From Nitrospirota bacterium (GTDB taxonomy: Bacteria > Nitrospirota > Thermodesulfovibrionia > Thermodesulfovibrionales > Dissulfurispiraceae): DNA of 54,859 bases. This document shows, piece after piece, positions 1-6,849 of the stretch; position 1 is the first letter of the stretch, and each line of letters begins with the position of its first letter. The notes beneath the pieces are model-generated. The model saw only the letters and a list, made by a program, of their open reading frames with translations. It was not told the origin of the DNA and ran no database searches. Location: positions 1-54,859 of the forward strand of contig JAMCVZ010000001.1 in assembly GCA_023476565.1 (NCBI GenBank), given 5' to 3'. The position numbers were made by a program, and so were the translations under genes.

Positions 1-951
1 TATGTTCATCAAGAAGGGCTTAACTCCTATGTCTCTCAGCTTAAGGGAGAGGCTGCTTGCCTCTGCCTCGAAAAGATCCTCAATGCCTTCGAGAATGCTC
101 TTCAGCCTGTCGATCTCCGTATCCATGGATATAAGGGTTTCCTTATTGATCGGGTATATTCCATCCACCATGCTTTCAAGCTCACTTTTTACGACCCCGA
201 GGGGAGTTCTGAGTTCATGGGCAACATTGGAGATAAGTTTCTTCCTGAGCGTCTCCTGCATATAAAGGCTTTGAGCCATCATATTGAAGGTGTCTGACAG
301 TGTTTTCAGCTCGCCGCTGCTTGAGATAGCGACCCTGCTTTTGAAGTCGCCTTTACTGACAGCCTTTGCAGCAAGGGTGAGTTTTTTTATAGGGTCGGTT
401 AATTTTTTTGAGAAAACAATACTCAGAACCAAAGCAATTCCACCCAGTGCAAAAAGAGAGATAAGGAGGAAGCTGTTCGACCTCTCAATGAAGACCGATT
501 CCTTTCTGGGCCTCAGGAATCTGACTTCAACAGAGCCTATCTCCTTTCCTTTCAGAAATAAGGGATATGGATTAAAATCCCCGGCCATTCCGGATGCCTT
601 GAACTGCGAAACCGCCGGCACTCTCTTCTCCATTAACTTGGGAAGCGTGGCAATAGCCTCTTTTGTATCCATCATTACCGCGCCATTTACGTCCCTTATC
701 TTTATCTCAAGGCCGAGCATCAACGCCCAGATGGTATCCTCAATAATGATGTCTTCTTTCCATCCATTATATTTCACATAGGTATTCTCAAGGTCGGCGA
801 TAACCCAGTAGACCCTATCCTCCATCTCTCCTTCCAGGTACTCCCGGAAGTCCCCGATCATGAGTTCGCGAAGGAGCAGGGCGGCAGAAAGCGAGATGGC
901 CGAGACGGTGATGAGGAGAACGAGAAACTTTATCCACAGGCTTTTATGCAT
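1..951 (-). CDS. Sensor histidine kinase, partial (C-terminus outside window)
   Basis: Membrane histidine kinase that would phosphorylate the response regulator encoded just upstream. About 317 codons are visible before the window edge. Seen: a transmembrane segment at about residues 8-28, a periplasmic stretch of about 120 residues, a second membrane segment at about 159-180, a HAMP-like linker at about 182-232, and the HisKA H-box SNVAHELRTP with the phospho-accepting His at about 245. The ATPase domain lies beyond base 1. The ATG at 949-951 overlaps the regulator's stop by 8 bases (ATGCATAA), which implies translational coupling. The stimulus is unknown. The order regulator then kinase is usual for OmpR/PhoB-type pairs. 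Confidence is high for the family and nil for the ligand. Confidence 0.9.
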   Translation of the reverse strand, partial: MHKSLWIKFLVLLITVSAISLSAALLLRELMIGDFREYLEGEMEDRVYWVIADLENTYVKYNGWKEDIIIEDTIWALMLGLEIKIRDVNGAVMMDTKEAIATLPKLMEKRVPAVSQFKASGMAGDFNPYPLFLKGKEIGSVEVRFLRPRKESVFIERSNSFLLISLFALGGIALVLSIVFSKKLTDPIKKLTLAAKAVSKGDFKSRVAISSSGELKTLSDTFNMMAQSLYMQETLRKKLISNVAHELRTPLGVVKSELESMVDGIYPINKETLISMDTEIDRLKSILEGIEDLFEAEASSLSLKLRDIGVKPFLMNI

Positions 952-1645
952 CTCTCTTCCCTGAGAATCTGTATCCTACGCCGTAGACGGTGAGAATGAG
1001 TTGCGGCTCGGAAGGGTCGTCCTCGATTTTCTGCCTGATGTGCCTTATGTGAGCATCAATGCTCCTCTCATACCCATCGAATTGATAGCCGAGGGCTTCC
1101 TCGACAAGCTCCTTTCTTGTGAATGTTTTGCCCGAATGGGATGCGAGGGTGTAGAGGAGCTTGAATTCAGTCGGCGTCAGATTTACGGTGTGCCCCTGCC
1201 TTTTTACCTCGTACCTCTGTCCGTCCAGTACCAGAAAGCCGTCGTTGAAACTTATCAGTTCTGCACTCACCAGGTCTTTTTTCTCGGCCCTCTTCAAGAC
1301 CGATTTTACCCGATAAACCAGTTCCCTCGGGCTGAACGGTTTGACGACATAGTCATCGGCGCCGAGGGCAAAGCCTGCAAGCCTTTCTTCCTCTGTGGAC
1401 CTCGATGTAAGTATAATCACCGGAAAGTCTCCACATTCTTTCATCTCCATAAAGACTTCCTCGCCGGTCGTGTCGGGCAGCATCAAATCCAATATCAGCA
1501 AGAGCGGAACAGCTTTCCTTGCAGCTTCAACAGCGTCCTTTCCCTTTTCAAAATACTTCACGCTGAAGCCGGCGCTTTCGAGGTAAGCCTTTACCACCTT
1601 CGCCATTTTCATATCATCCTCTACTACGAAGATCGACTGGAACAC
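944..1645 (-). CDS. OmpR/PhoB-family DNA-binding response regulator
   Basis: Two-component response regulator of 233 residues. The N-terminal receiver domain (about 1-120) has the acidic pair D10/D11, the phospho-acceptor D53 in LILDLMLPD, T80 and K102 in VVKPFSP. The C-terminal winged helix (about 130-230) ends with the family-typical VYGVGYRF. The start is GTG at 1645, preceded by GGAGG seven bases upstream. It is translationally coupled to the kinase that follows (8-base overlap). It is divergent from the HMA metallochaperone at 1955, so regulation of that gene is possible but not shown. The target regulon is unknown. Confidence 0.95.
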   Translation of the reverse strand: MFQSIFVVEDDMKMAKVVKAYLESAGFSVKYFEKGKDAVEAARKAVPLLLILDLMLPDTTGEEVFMEMKECGDFPVIILTSRSTEEERLAGFALGADDYVVKPFSPRELVYRVKSVLKRAEKKDLVSAELISFNDGFLVLDGQRYEVKRQGHTVNLTPTEFKLLYTLASHSGKTFTRKELVEEALGYQFDGYERSIDAHIRHIRQKIEDDPSEPQLILTVYGVGYRFSGKRDA

Positions 1646-1788
1646 CGCACTACCTCCGGTTACTCATCGCCCATACACGCCCGTACCTTTACAGTTCACT
1701 GCTTTCCATTTCAAAATTATAAGCATCACCTACGCTCTTTTATTATAACAAAACCGATTCCGGAAACCGCTTCTGTGCCTTTTTGACC

Positions 1789-1859
1789 CAGCAATTCTCA
1801 TTTTGAAAGATGGGTAATAAGCCATCAGGCGCAGGAACTTTCCATAATGAGAATTGCTG
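1789..1859. repeat. 14-bp inverted repeat in a divergent intergenic region
   Basis: The 309-base gap 1646-1954 between the divergent response regulator and the HMA gene contains a perfect inverted repeat with arms 1789-1802 and 1846-1859 (core AGCAATTCTCAT) separated by 43 bases. The arm spacing is too long for a simple operator. It could be a small non-autonomous element, a long hairpin at the start of either transcript, or paired regulator sites. No ORF is visible in the gap. Only the repeat is observed; its function is unknown. Confidence 0.7.
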
Positions 1860-1877
1860 TCCGGCGTTATCCAGAGC

Positions 1878-1906
1878 TTGTGGATTTAAGGTTTTTTGGA
1901 TATAAT
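1878..1906 (+). promoter_or_regulatory. Sigma-70-type promoter of the HMA gene
   Basis: TTGTGG (1878-1883) and a perfect TATAAT (1901-1906) are separated by 17 bases. They lie about 50 bases upstream of the HMA start, whose ribosome site GGAGG lies just before the ATG. The -10 is consensus and the -35 is weak (3 of 6), a pattern often seen at activator-dependent promoters. Confidence 0.6.
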
Positions 1907-1954
1907 TAATTGTCTATCACTTGCTTAACTCTTTAACAATATGGAGGTTTCATC

Positions 1955-2161
1955 ATGGCAGAAGCAACGTTGAAAATCGAGGGCATGAGCTGCCGGCATT
2001 GCGTAATGAGAGTGAAAAAAGCTATTGACGCCCTTGCAGGAGTATCGGGCTCGGACGTGGCTGTCGGCAGCGCAACGGTCAAATTCGACGAGTCTAAAAT
2101 TAAAAAGGAAGATATGAAAGCCGCGGTCGAGAAGGCAGGGTACAAAGTCATTAGTTGGTAA
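1955..2161 (+). CDS. HMA-domain metallochaperone (CopZ-like)
   Basis: A 68-residue single heavy-metal-associated domain. The metal-binding motif GMSCRHC is at about residues 10-16, with both cysteines present, in the beta-alpha-beta-beta-alpha-beta pattern of copper chaperones and of the N-terminal modules of CopA and MerP. It would carry Cu(I), or another soft metal, in the cytoplasm. No signal peptide is seen, so a periplasmic MerP role is unlikely. No P-type ATPase or metal regulator lies nearby; the only regulator is the divergent two-component pair. GGAGG precedes the ATG. The TAA stop (2159-2161) lies inside the heptamer hairpin 2158-2190. The metal is inferred from the family, not shown. 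Confidence 0.88.
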   Translation: MAEATLKIEGMSCRHCVMRVKKAIDALAGVSGSDVAVGSATVKFDESKIKKEDMKAAVEKAGYKVISW

Positions 2162-2190
2162 CAAGTGACGAGTTACCGGTAACTTGTTAC
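2158..2190. repeat. Heptamer-hairpin element, GTAACGA type
   Basis: Inverted arms 2158-2165 and 2183-2190 (GTAACAAG/CTTGTTAC) enclose the 14-bp palindrome AGTTACCGGTAACT (2171-2184). It lies between the convergent HMA and pheT genes and supplies the HMA stop codon. It is the smallest copy of the family and may act as a two-way transcription end. Confidence 0.75.
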
Positions 2191-2200
2191 TGTCTTATCC

Positions 2201-4306
2201 TTACTGTCTCAACTGTCCCTTCGTCTTTTCGAGAATATAATCGACCAATGCGTGGTGGAGCGCATCTATTTCCTCGTCCTTCAGGGTCCTGTCCGCTGAC
2301 CGGTAGCGTACATTGAAGGCGATGCTCTTCTTGCCCTCCGGAATATTCTTGCCCTGAAATACATCGAATATCGAGATATCCTCTATCAAGTCCGAAGGAT
2401 AGGACTTGAGCCATTTGATTATTGTTGAAGTCTCAAGAGACGCATCGATTATGGTTGCCGTATCCCGCTCGATAAAGGGATATCTGGGGAGCGGCCTGTA
2501 TTTGATCTGCTGCATGGTATACGGGAACAAACTATCGATGTTGAGCTCCGCTGCCAGGAATGACATCTTCTGCGCTTTCATATCGAGGCGGTTTACAATA
2601 TCAGGGGAAAGCGCCCCGATATAACCTACCCTGTTGCCCTCGATAAGTATATCGGCGGACTGGCCCGGGTGCAGGAACGGCTCGTTCGACCTGGCAAAGG
2701 AGTAATCGTAAACCTTCAGGTCGTTGAGTATCGCCTCGAACACTCCCTTGAGTATGAAGAAGTCAGGGGCCTCCTCCCTGTAGAGGGATTTTACCTTTTC
2801 CTTATAGTAAACTGCGGCAAGGTGATTCCGCTCTGCAGGCAGTCCGGGATTTGCGGGCCCGGGATCGCCGGATGGGCGGCCGATAAACACCTTCGATATC
2901 TCGAACAGCCTTAATTCCCTGTTGCCGTGCGCTACGTTGTACACGATATTTCTTATAAGCTGGGGAACAAGCGTTGTGCGCATAAAGGAATCCTCTACTC
3001 TCAAAGGATTCTTTATCTGCACCACGTTTCTCCTCTCGTCACCGATACCGAGGAGATCGAGGTCCTGCAGGCCCATAAAGCTGTAATTGACGACTTCAGT
3101 AAAGCCTGTCCTCAGGAATGAGTCCTTTAATGTTCCGATAAGCCTCCCATAAGAAAGCTTTCCTTTATCTGCCTTTCCCTCAATGCCGATGACCGCCTTC
3201 GGCAGGTCCGCGGGGATTCTATCGTAACCGTAGGTCCTCGCCACCTCCTCGATTATATCCGCATCGCCCTCTATATCCATCCGGTAGGCCGGCGGCTTTA
3301 CCTTGATGCTCCCGTCGAGTTCCTCGACCTTAAAGCCCAGCCCGCTCAGATAATTGATGATTTCCTTCCTGGGCAGCTTGAGCCCCAGGGTCCTGTTTAT
3401 CTTTTCGTATTTAACGGTTATATCCGGCGGGGTGTATTTTTTCGGGTATATATCTATCTTCCCGTAAATCGAGCCGCCGGCCACCTCTTTCATGAGGAAC
3501 GCAGCCCTGTCGAGAGCCTTCTTCAGCATCTTGATGTCCGTGCCTCTTTCAAACCTGTATGAGGACTCTGTCTTAAGTCCCAGGGCCCTGGAGGTTTTCC
3601 TTACGGACACGGGATCGAAATAGGCGCTCTCGATAAAGATATCCTTCGTGGTATCGCTTACTTCCGCCTCGAGCCCGCCCATGATTCCGGCAACGGCTAC
3701 CGGCCTTTTCGTATCCCATATCAGAAGGGAATCTTTAGGGATTGCGCGGTCAACACCGTCAAGGGTCTTGAATTCGATTTCCGCAACCCGGCCCTTTATG
3801 CTCGCAGGCGTACCGACCCGTATGCGGTGGCCTTTTATCGTCCGGAGGTCAAAGGCGTGGAGCGGGTGGCCGAATTCGAGGAGGACATAATTCGTGACAT
3901 CGACAACGTTATTGATCGACCTGATCCCGCACTTCTCCAGTCTCTTCCTCATCCATTCAGGCGACTGGCCGATCTTGAGGTTCCTTACAATGCGCCCTGC
4001 GTACCTCCGGCAGAGGGCCGTATCGAGGATGTCCACATTGAAATCGAGCTCCCCCGGCTCAGCCACGACGTCATGCGCCGGGAATTTCAGTTTGATCCCG
4101 TATGCGGCTGAAAGCTCCCGCGCTATACCGATTATACTCAAGCAATCGGATCTGTTGGGAGTGACATTGACTTCGAAGACAATATCGCCGTCTATCTCCT
4201 CGGCAGCCTCCACCTCGAGTCCCAGCATGGTAAGCCTGCCGGCGACCTCTTCAGCGGTTGCTCCGATATTAATCAGCTCTTTCAGCCATTCAAAAGGAAC
4301 ACGCAT
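2201..4306 (-). CDS. pheT: Phenylalanine--tRNA ligase beta subunit, short form
   Basis: Beta subunit of the (alpha-beta)2 enzyme that charges tRNA-Phe. At 701 residues it is shorter than the usual 790-810. The sequence runs from the N-terminal B1 segment (FEWLKELINIG, LTMLGLEVEAAEEIDGD) straight into VNVTPNRSDCLSIIGIARE at about residue 47. The OB-fold, EMAP-like tRNA-binding domain of about 100 residues that normally lies between them is therefore absent. The B3/B4 editing module, the B5 region and the C-terminal anticodon-binding FDX-ACB domain (about 605-701) are present. ATG at 4306 has GGAG six bases upstream. It is last in the thrS-infC-rpmI-rplT-pheS-pheT cluster and follows pheS after a heptamer hairpin. 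Confidence 0.96.
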   Translation of the reverse strand: MRVPFEWLKELINIGATAEEVAGRLTMLGLEVEAAEEIDGDIVFEVNVTPNRSDCLSIIGIARELSAAYGIKLKFPAHDVVAEPGELDFNVDILDTALCRRYAGRIVRNLKIGQSPEWMRKRLEKCGIRSINNVVDVTNYVLLEFGHPLHAFDLRTIKGHRIRVGTPASIKGRVAEIEFKTLDGVDRAIPKDSLLIWDTKRPVAVAGIMGGLEAEVSDTTKDIFIESAYFDPVSVRKTSRALGLKTESSYRFERGTDIKMLKKALDRAAFLMKEVAGGSIYGKIDIYPKKYTPPDITVKYEKINRTLGLKLPRKEIINYLSGLGFKVEELDGSIKVKPPAYRMDIEGDADIIEEVARTYGYDRIPADLPKAVIGIEGKADKGKLSYGRLIGTLKDSFLRTGFTEVVNYSFMGLQDLDLLGIGDERRNVVQIKNPLRVEDSFMRTTLVPQLIRNIVYNVAHGNRELRLFEISKVFIGRPSGDPGPANPGLPAERNHLAAVYYKEKVKSLYREEAPDFFILKGVFEAILNDLKVYDYSFARSNEPFLHPGQSADILIEGNRVGYIGALSPDIVNRLDMKAQKMSFLAAELNIDSLFPYTMQQIKYRPLPRYPFIERDTATIIDASLETSTIIKWLKSYPSDLIEDISIFDVFQGKNIPEGKKSIAFNVRYRSADRTLKDEEIDALHHALVDYILEKTKGQLRQ

Positions 4307-4322
4307 CTTCTACTCCAAACTC

Positions 4323-4441
4323 GAAATCCTAATATCTAAATCCTAAACAAAAGTAAAATTCCAATAGCAACAACTGTTTTGATTTTTTGAATTTGGTATT
4401 TCGGCATTGTTTAGAATTTAGGGTTTCGGATTCAGGATTTT
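4323..4441. repeat. Heptamer-hairpin element, AAATCCT type
   Basis: The left arm 4323-4351 shows period-7 units (AAATCCT AATATCT AAATCCT). The right arm 4408-4441 is its degenerate complement (ATTTAGG GTTTCGG ATTCAGG). It fills the gap between pheS and pheT, which are transcribed across it. Confidence 0.7.
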
Positions 4442-4449
4442 GCATCTTA

Positions 4450-5457
4450 TCAGAATTGCCTCAGGAATCTCATATCGTTTTCAAAAAAGAGTCTAAGGTC
4501 ATCTATGGAATACTTCAGCATCGTAATCCTCTCTATTCCCATGCCGAAGGCAAAGCCCGTATACTCTTCAGGATCATAACCCACGTGCCCGAAAACGTTC
4601 GGGTGTACCATCCCGGCGCCGAGTATTTCAAGCCAGCCCGAGCCCTTGCACACCCTGCAGCCGGATCCGCCGCACAAAATGCACCCTATATCCACCTCGG
4701 CCGACGGCTCCGTAAAGGGGAAGAAGCTCGGCCTGAACCTCACCGGGGTGTCAGGGCCGAACATCTGGTGAAGGAAGGTCTCGAGGATGCCTTTCAGGTT
4801 GCTGAACGTTATGTCCCTGTCCACCATAAGCCCTTCCACCTGATGGAACATGGGGGTATGCGTTATATCCGCATCGCACCGGTAAACCTTTCCGGGCGCG
4901 ATAAACCTGACAGGAGGTTTTCTTTTTTCCATGCCCCTCACCTGGACAGGCGATGTATGGGTCCTGAGGACGATATCCCCGCTGACGAAAAAGGTATCCT
5001 GCATGTCCCGCGCAGGATGTTCTTTAGGGAAGTTAAGGGCCTCGAAGTTATAGTAATCAAGCTCAACCTCAGGACCTTCCTCAACGCTGAACCCCATCCT
5101 TACGAAGATGTCCACCACTTCGGAAAGCGTCCTGTTTACAGGATGCACCCTGCCGAAGGGGGTAAACTTGCCGGGCAGCGTTATATCGATCGCTTCAGCC
5201 TGCAATTGCTTTTTCAGCTCTTTTTCCCTGAGCTGCGCCTCTTTTACATCAAGCTGACCCTCGATAAAATTTTTATCGTCATTTATTTTCTTGCCGAAAA
5301 ACGGCCGCTCACCGGGAGGCAGAGACGAGAGCGATTTCAATTGCGAGGTTATAACCCCTTTTTTGCCGAGGTATTTGACTCTGAGTTGAAATAGGTCGGC
5401 AGGATTTTCCATGGATTCTAATTCAGTGAGGAATATTTGTTTCAGGTCTTCAACCAT
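4450..5457 (-). CDS. pheS: Phenylalanine--tRNA ligase alpha subunit
   Basis: Catalytic subunit of PheRS, 335 residues, normal length. An N-terminal coiled-coil arm (about 1-85) for tRNA contact precedes the class II core. Visible class II features are the motif 2 region with MFHQVEGL and the motif 3 glycine-rich segment GFAFGMGIERITML near the C-terminus. A C-x2-C-x6-C-x2-C patch (CILC...CRVC, about residues 254-270) sits in an insertion and may bind zinc, as in some PheS proteins. ATG at 5457. It is flanked on both sides by heptamer hairpins, upstream against rplT and downstream before pheT. Confidence 0.97.
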   Translation of the reverse strand: MVEDLKQIFLTELESMENPADLFQLRVKYLGKKGVITSQLKSLSSLPPGERPFFGKKINDDKNFIEGQLDVKEAQLREKELKKQLQAEAIDITLPGKFTPFGRVHPVNRTLSEVVDIFVRMGFSVEEGPEVELDYYNFEALNFPKEHPARDMQDTFFVSGDIVLRTHTSPVQVRGMEKRKPPVRFIAPGKVYRCDADITHTPMFHQVEGLMVDRDITFSNLKGILETFLHQMFGPDTPVRFRPSFFPFTEPSAEVDIGCILCGGSGCRVCKGSGWLEILGAGMVHPNVFGHVGYDPEEYTGFAFGMGIERITMLKYSIDDLRLFFENDMRFLRQF

Positions 5458-5463
5458 AATTTA

Positions 5464-5547
5464 GTAAAAGTGAGAAGTAAGAAGTGAGAAGTAAAAGCGG
5501 AAGGCCCTCTTCCTTATTTACTTCTTACTTCCTACTTTCTACTTTCT
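5464..5547. repeat. Heptamer-hairpin element, GTGAGAA type
   Basis: Left arm 5464-5498 is built of GTGAGAA/GTAAGAA units; right arm 5512-5547 is the complement (TTACTTC/CTACTTT). It lies between rplT and pheS and contributes the rplT stop codon (TAG, 5539-5541). Confidence 0.85.
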
Positions 5548-5892
5548 CTCTGCTACCTGTTCTACGAGTTTGCTGAAGGACTTGAAATCGTTGTATGCCA
5601 GATCAGCGAGGGCCTTTCTGTTTAAGGTAATGTTCGCTTTCTTCAGCCCGTTCATAAACTGGCCGTAAGACATGTCCAGCGATCTGACGGCGGCGTTGAT
5701 CCTCGCTATCCAGAGCGCCCTGAATTCGCGCTTTTTACGCCTTCTATCCTTGTACGCTGCAATAAGGGCCTTGTCAACCGTCTGCAATGCGATCCTGTAA
5801 AGGCGACTCCGCGCACCGTAATAGCCTTTCGCGTTATCAAGAACCTTCTTGTGATATCTTTTAGACTTAAAACCACCTTTTGCCCTCGGCAT
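5539..5892 (-). CDS. rplT: 50S ribosomal protein L20
   Basis: A 117-residue basic protein, full length for L20, which binds 23S rRNA early in large-subunit assembly. The start [18 protein letters not shown] and the segment [13 protein letters not shown] are characteristic. ATG at 5892 with GGAGG seven bases upstream. It follows rpmI by 21 bases as in most bacteria. In Escherichia coli and Bacillus, L20 represses this operon by binding a leader; a candidate leader here is at 6148-6219. The stop codon is contributed by a heptamer hairpin. Confidence 0.98.
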   Translation of the reverse strand: MPRAKGGFKSKRYHKKVLDNAKGYYGARSRLYRIALQTVDKALIAAYKDRRRKKREFRALWIARINAAVRSLDMSYGQFMNGLKKANITLNRKALADLAYNDFKSFSKLVEQVAERK

Positions 5893-5913
5893 TGTTCCTC
5901 CTTCTTATCTTTC

Positions 5914-6114
5914 TTAAAACATATACGGCAGCAGCTTTTTGATGTTGTCATACTGCACGTCGGGAACCAAAGCGCTTTTCCTGAGGTTCCTTCCCCTTTT
6001 GGGGGATTTACCCGTCAGGAGGTGACCCTTATACGCTTTGCTTCTTTTTATTTTTCCGCTGCCCGTCACTTTAAATCTCTTGGCAGCGCCTCTGTGTGTC
6101 TTAAGTTTAGGCAT
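5914..6114 (-). CDS. rpmI: 50S ribosomal protein L35
   Basis: A 66-residue, highly basic L35. [24 protein letters not shown] is spread over the first 24 residues and the conserved HLL segment follows. ATG at 6114 with GGAGG upstream. It sits between infC and rplT in the conserved IF3-L35-L20 order. The 128-base gap upstream is unusually long and structured and may be the L20-responsive leader. Confidence 0.98.
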   Translation of the reverse strand: MPKLKTHRGAAKRFKVTGSGKIKRSKAYKGHLLTGKSPKRGRNLRKSALVPDVQYDNIKKLLPYMF

Positions 6115-6147
6115 TGTATCCTCCCTTTCTCTTCAAATTAACACCAC

Positions 6148-6219
6148 ATAGCCGGCAGTCCAGTCATGTAAAAGAGTCTATTATAACACTTTTCCTCTTT
6201 TATTGGAACCACCGGCTAT
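6148..6219 (-). promoter_or_regulatory. Candidate L20 autoregulatory leader / internal promoter before rpmI
   Basis: The 128-base infC-rpmI gap holds two nested perfect 8-bp stems: outer ATAGCCGG (6148-6155) with CCGGCTAT (6212-6219), and inner TAAAAGAG (6169-6176) with CTCTTTTA (6195-6202). Between the inner arms, on the minus strand, lies a TATAAT (6180-6185) with a weak -35 (TTCCAA) 17 bases upstream. The gap could therefore be an internal promoter, a leader RNA, or both. L20 is known to bind a structured mRNA site before rpmI in E. coli. Assignment here rests on position and structure only. Confidence 0.5.
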
Positions 6220-6242
6220 TATATATTTTGAGAGGTATCGAT

Positions 6243-6743
6243 CTATTTGCTGCTCGGCGTTATCACCATGGTGATATGATTGCCTTCCAGCCTGGGCCGC
6301 TGCTCTACGCTGTACTTCCCGGTAAGCAGCTCTGTCAGCCTCTCGAACACCTTCATGCCTATTTCAGGCCTGATGATCTCACGGCCCCTGAAGTACATGG
6401 TGACTTTGGCCTTATCCCCTTCATCCAGAAATCTCCTGATGTTCTTAACCTTGAGCTGGAGGTCATGGTCCGTTATCTGGGGCCTTATCTTGACTTCTTT
6501 TAAGTCGGCTGTCTTCCGTGACGTATGCTTCTTGCTCATCTGGTACTTGTACTTGCCGAAATCCATCACCCTGCACACCGGCGGTGCGGCGTTGGGCGCG
6601 ACCTCGACAAGATCATACCCTCTCTCTCTCGATATCCTCAGTGCCTCCTGGATAGGAACAACCCCGAGCTGTTCGCCTGCATCACCAATCAGCCTTACTT
6701 CCCGCGTCCTGATCTCCTCGTTTACTCTAATGTCTTTGCTTAT
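6243..6743 (-). CDS. infC: Translation initiation factor IF-3 (probable AUA start)
   Basis: IF-3 binds the 30S subunit and checks initiator tRNA and start-codon pairing. The N domain (RVNEEIRTREVRLIGDAG, then GYDLVEVAPNAAPPVCRVMD) and the C domain (KVKNIRRFLDEGDKAKV, FRGRE) are both complete, giving 166 residues. No ATG, GTG or TTG precedes the N domain in frame. GGAGG lies seven bases before an in-frame ATA at 6741-6743, so AUA is the likely start. The first GTG (6578) would remove the N domain. E. coli infC starts with AUU, which lets IF-3 repress itself, so a rare start fits the family. It follows thrS. Confidence 0.93.
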   Translation of the reverse strand: MSKDIRVNEEIRTREVRLIGDAGEQLGVVPIQEALRISRERGYDLVEVAPNAAPPVCRVMDFGKYKYQMSKKHTSRKTADLKEVKIRPQITDHDLQLKVKNIRRFLDEGDKAKVTMYFRGREIIRPEIGMKVFERLTELLTGKYSVEQRPRLEGNHITMVITPSSK

Positions 6744-6763
6744 GTTCTCACCTCCGTGAATTC

Positions 6764-6849
6764 AGTAACGAGTAGTCAGTAACGAATAACGGGTTAAAGG
6801 ATAAAAAAGAATCCGAAAACTCGTTACTTGTCACTTGTCACTTGTTACT
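6764..6849. repeat. Heptamer-hairpin element, GTAACGA type
   Basis: Left arm 6764-6797, right arm 6820-6849 (units GTTACTT/GTCACTT). The minus-strand loop has the TTTCGGATTCTTT core shared with the copies in ybeY and, more loosely, udg. On the minus strand it encodes the last residues of ThrS (KVTSDK) and its TGA stop, then runs into the infC leader. Confidence 0.9.

Noticed and set aside
1001-1786. 261-residue plus-strand frame opposite the response regulator
   Set aside because: Antisense to a well-supported regulator; no domain or ribosome site.
2820-2880. GC-rich period-7-like stretch in pheT encoding GRPSGDPGPANPG
   Set aside because: No complementary arm and no match to other copies; may be chance.
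4387-5394. 335-residue plus-strand frame opposite pheS
   Set aside because: Antisense to a certain gene, atypical composition, no motif.
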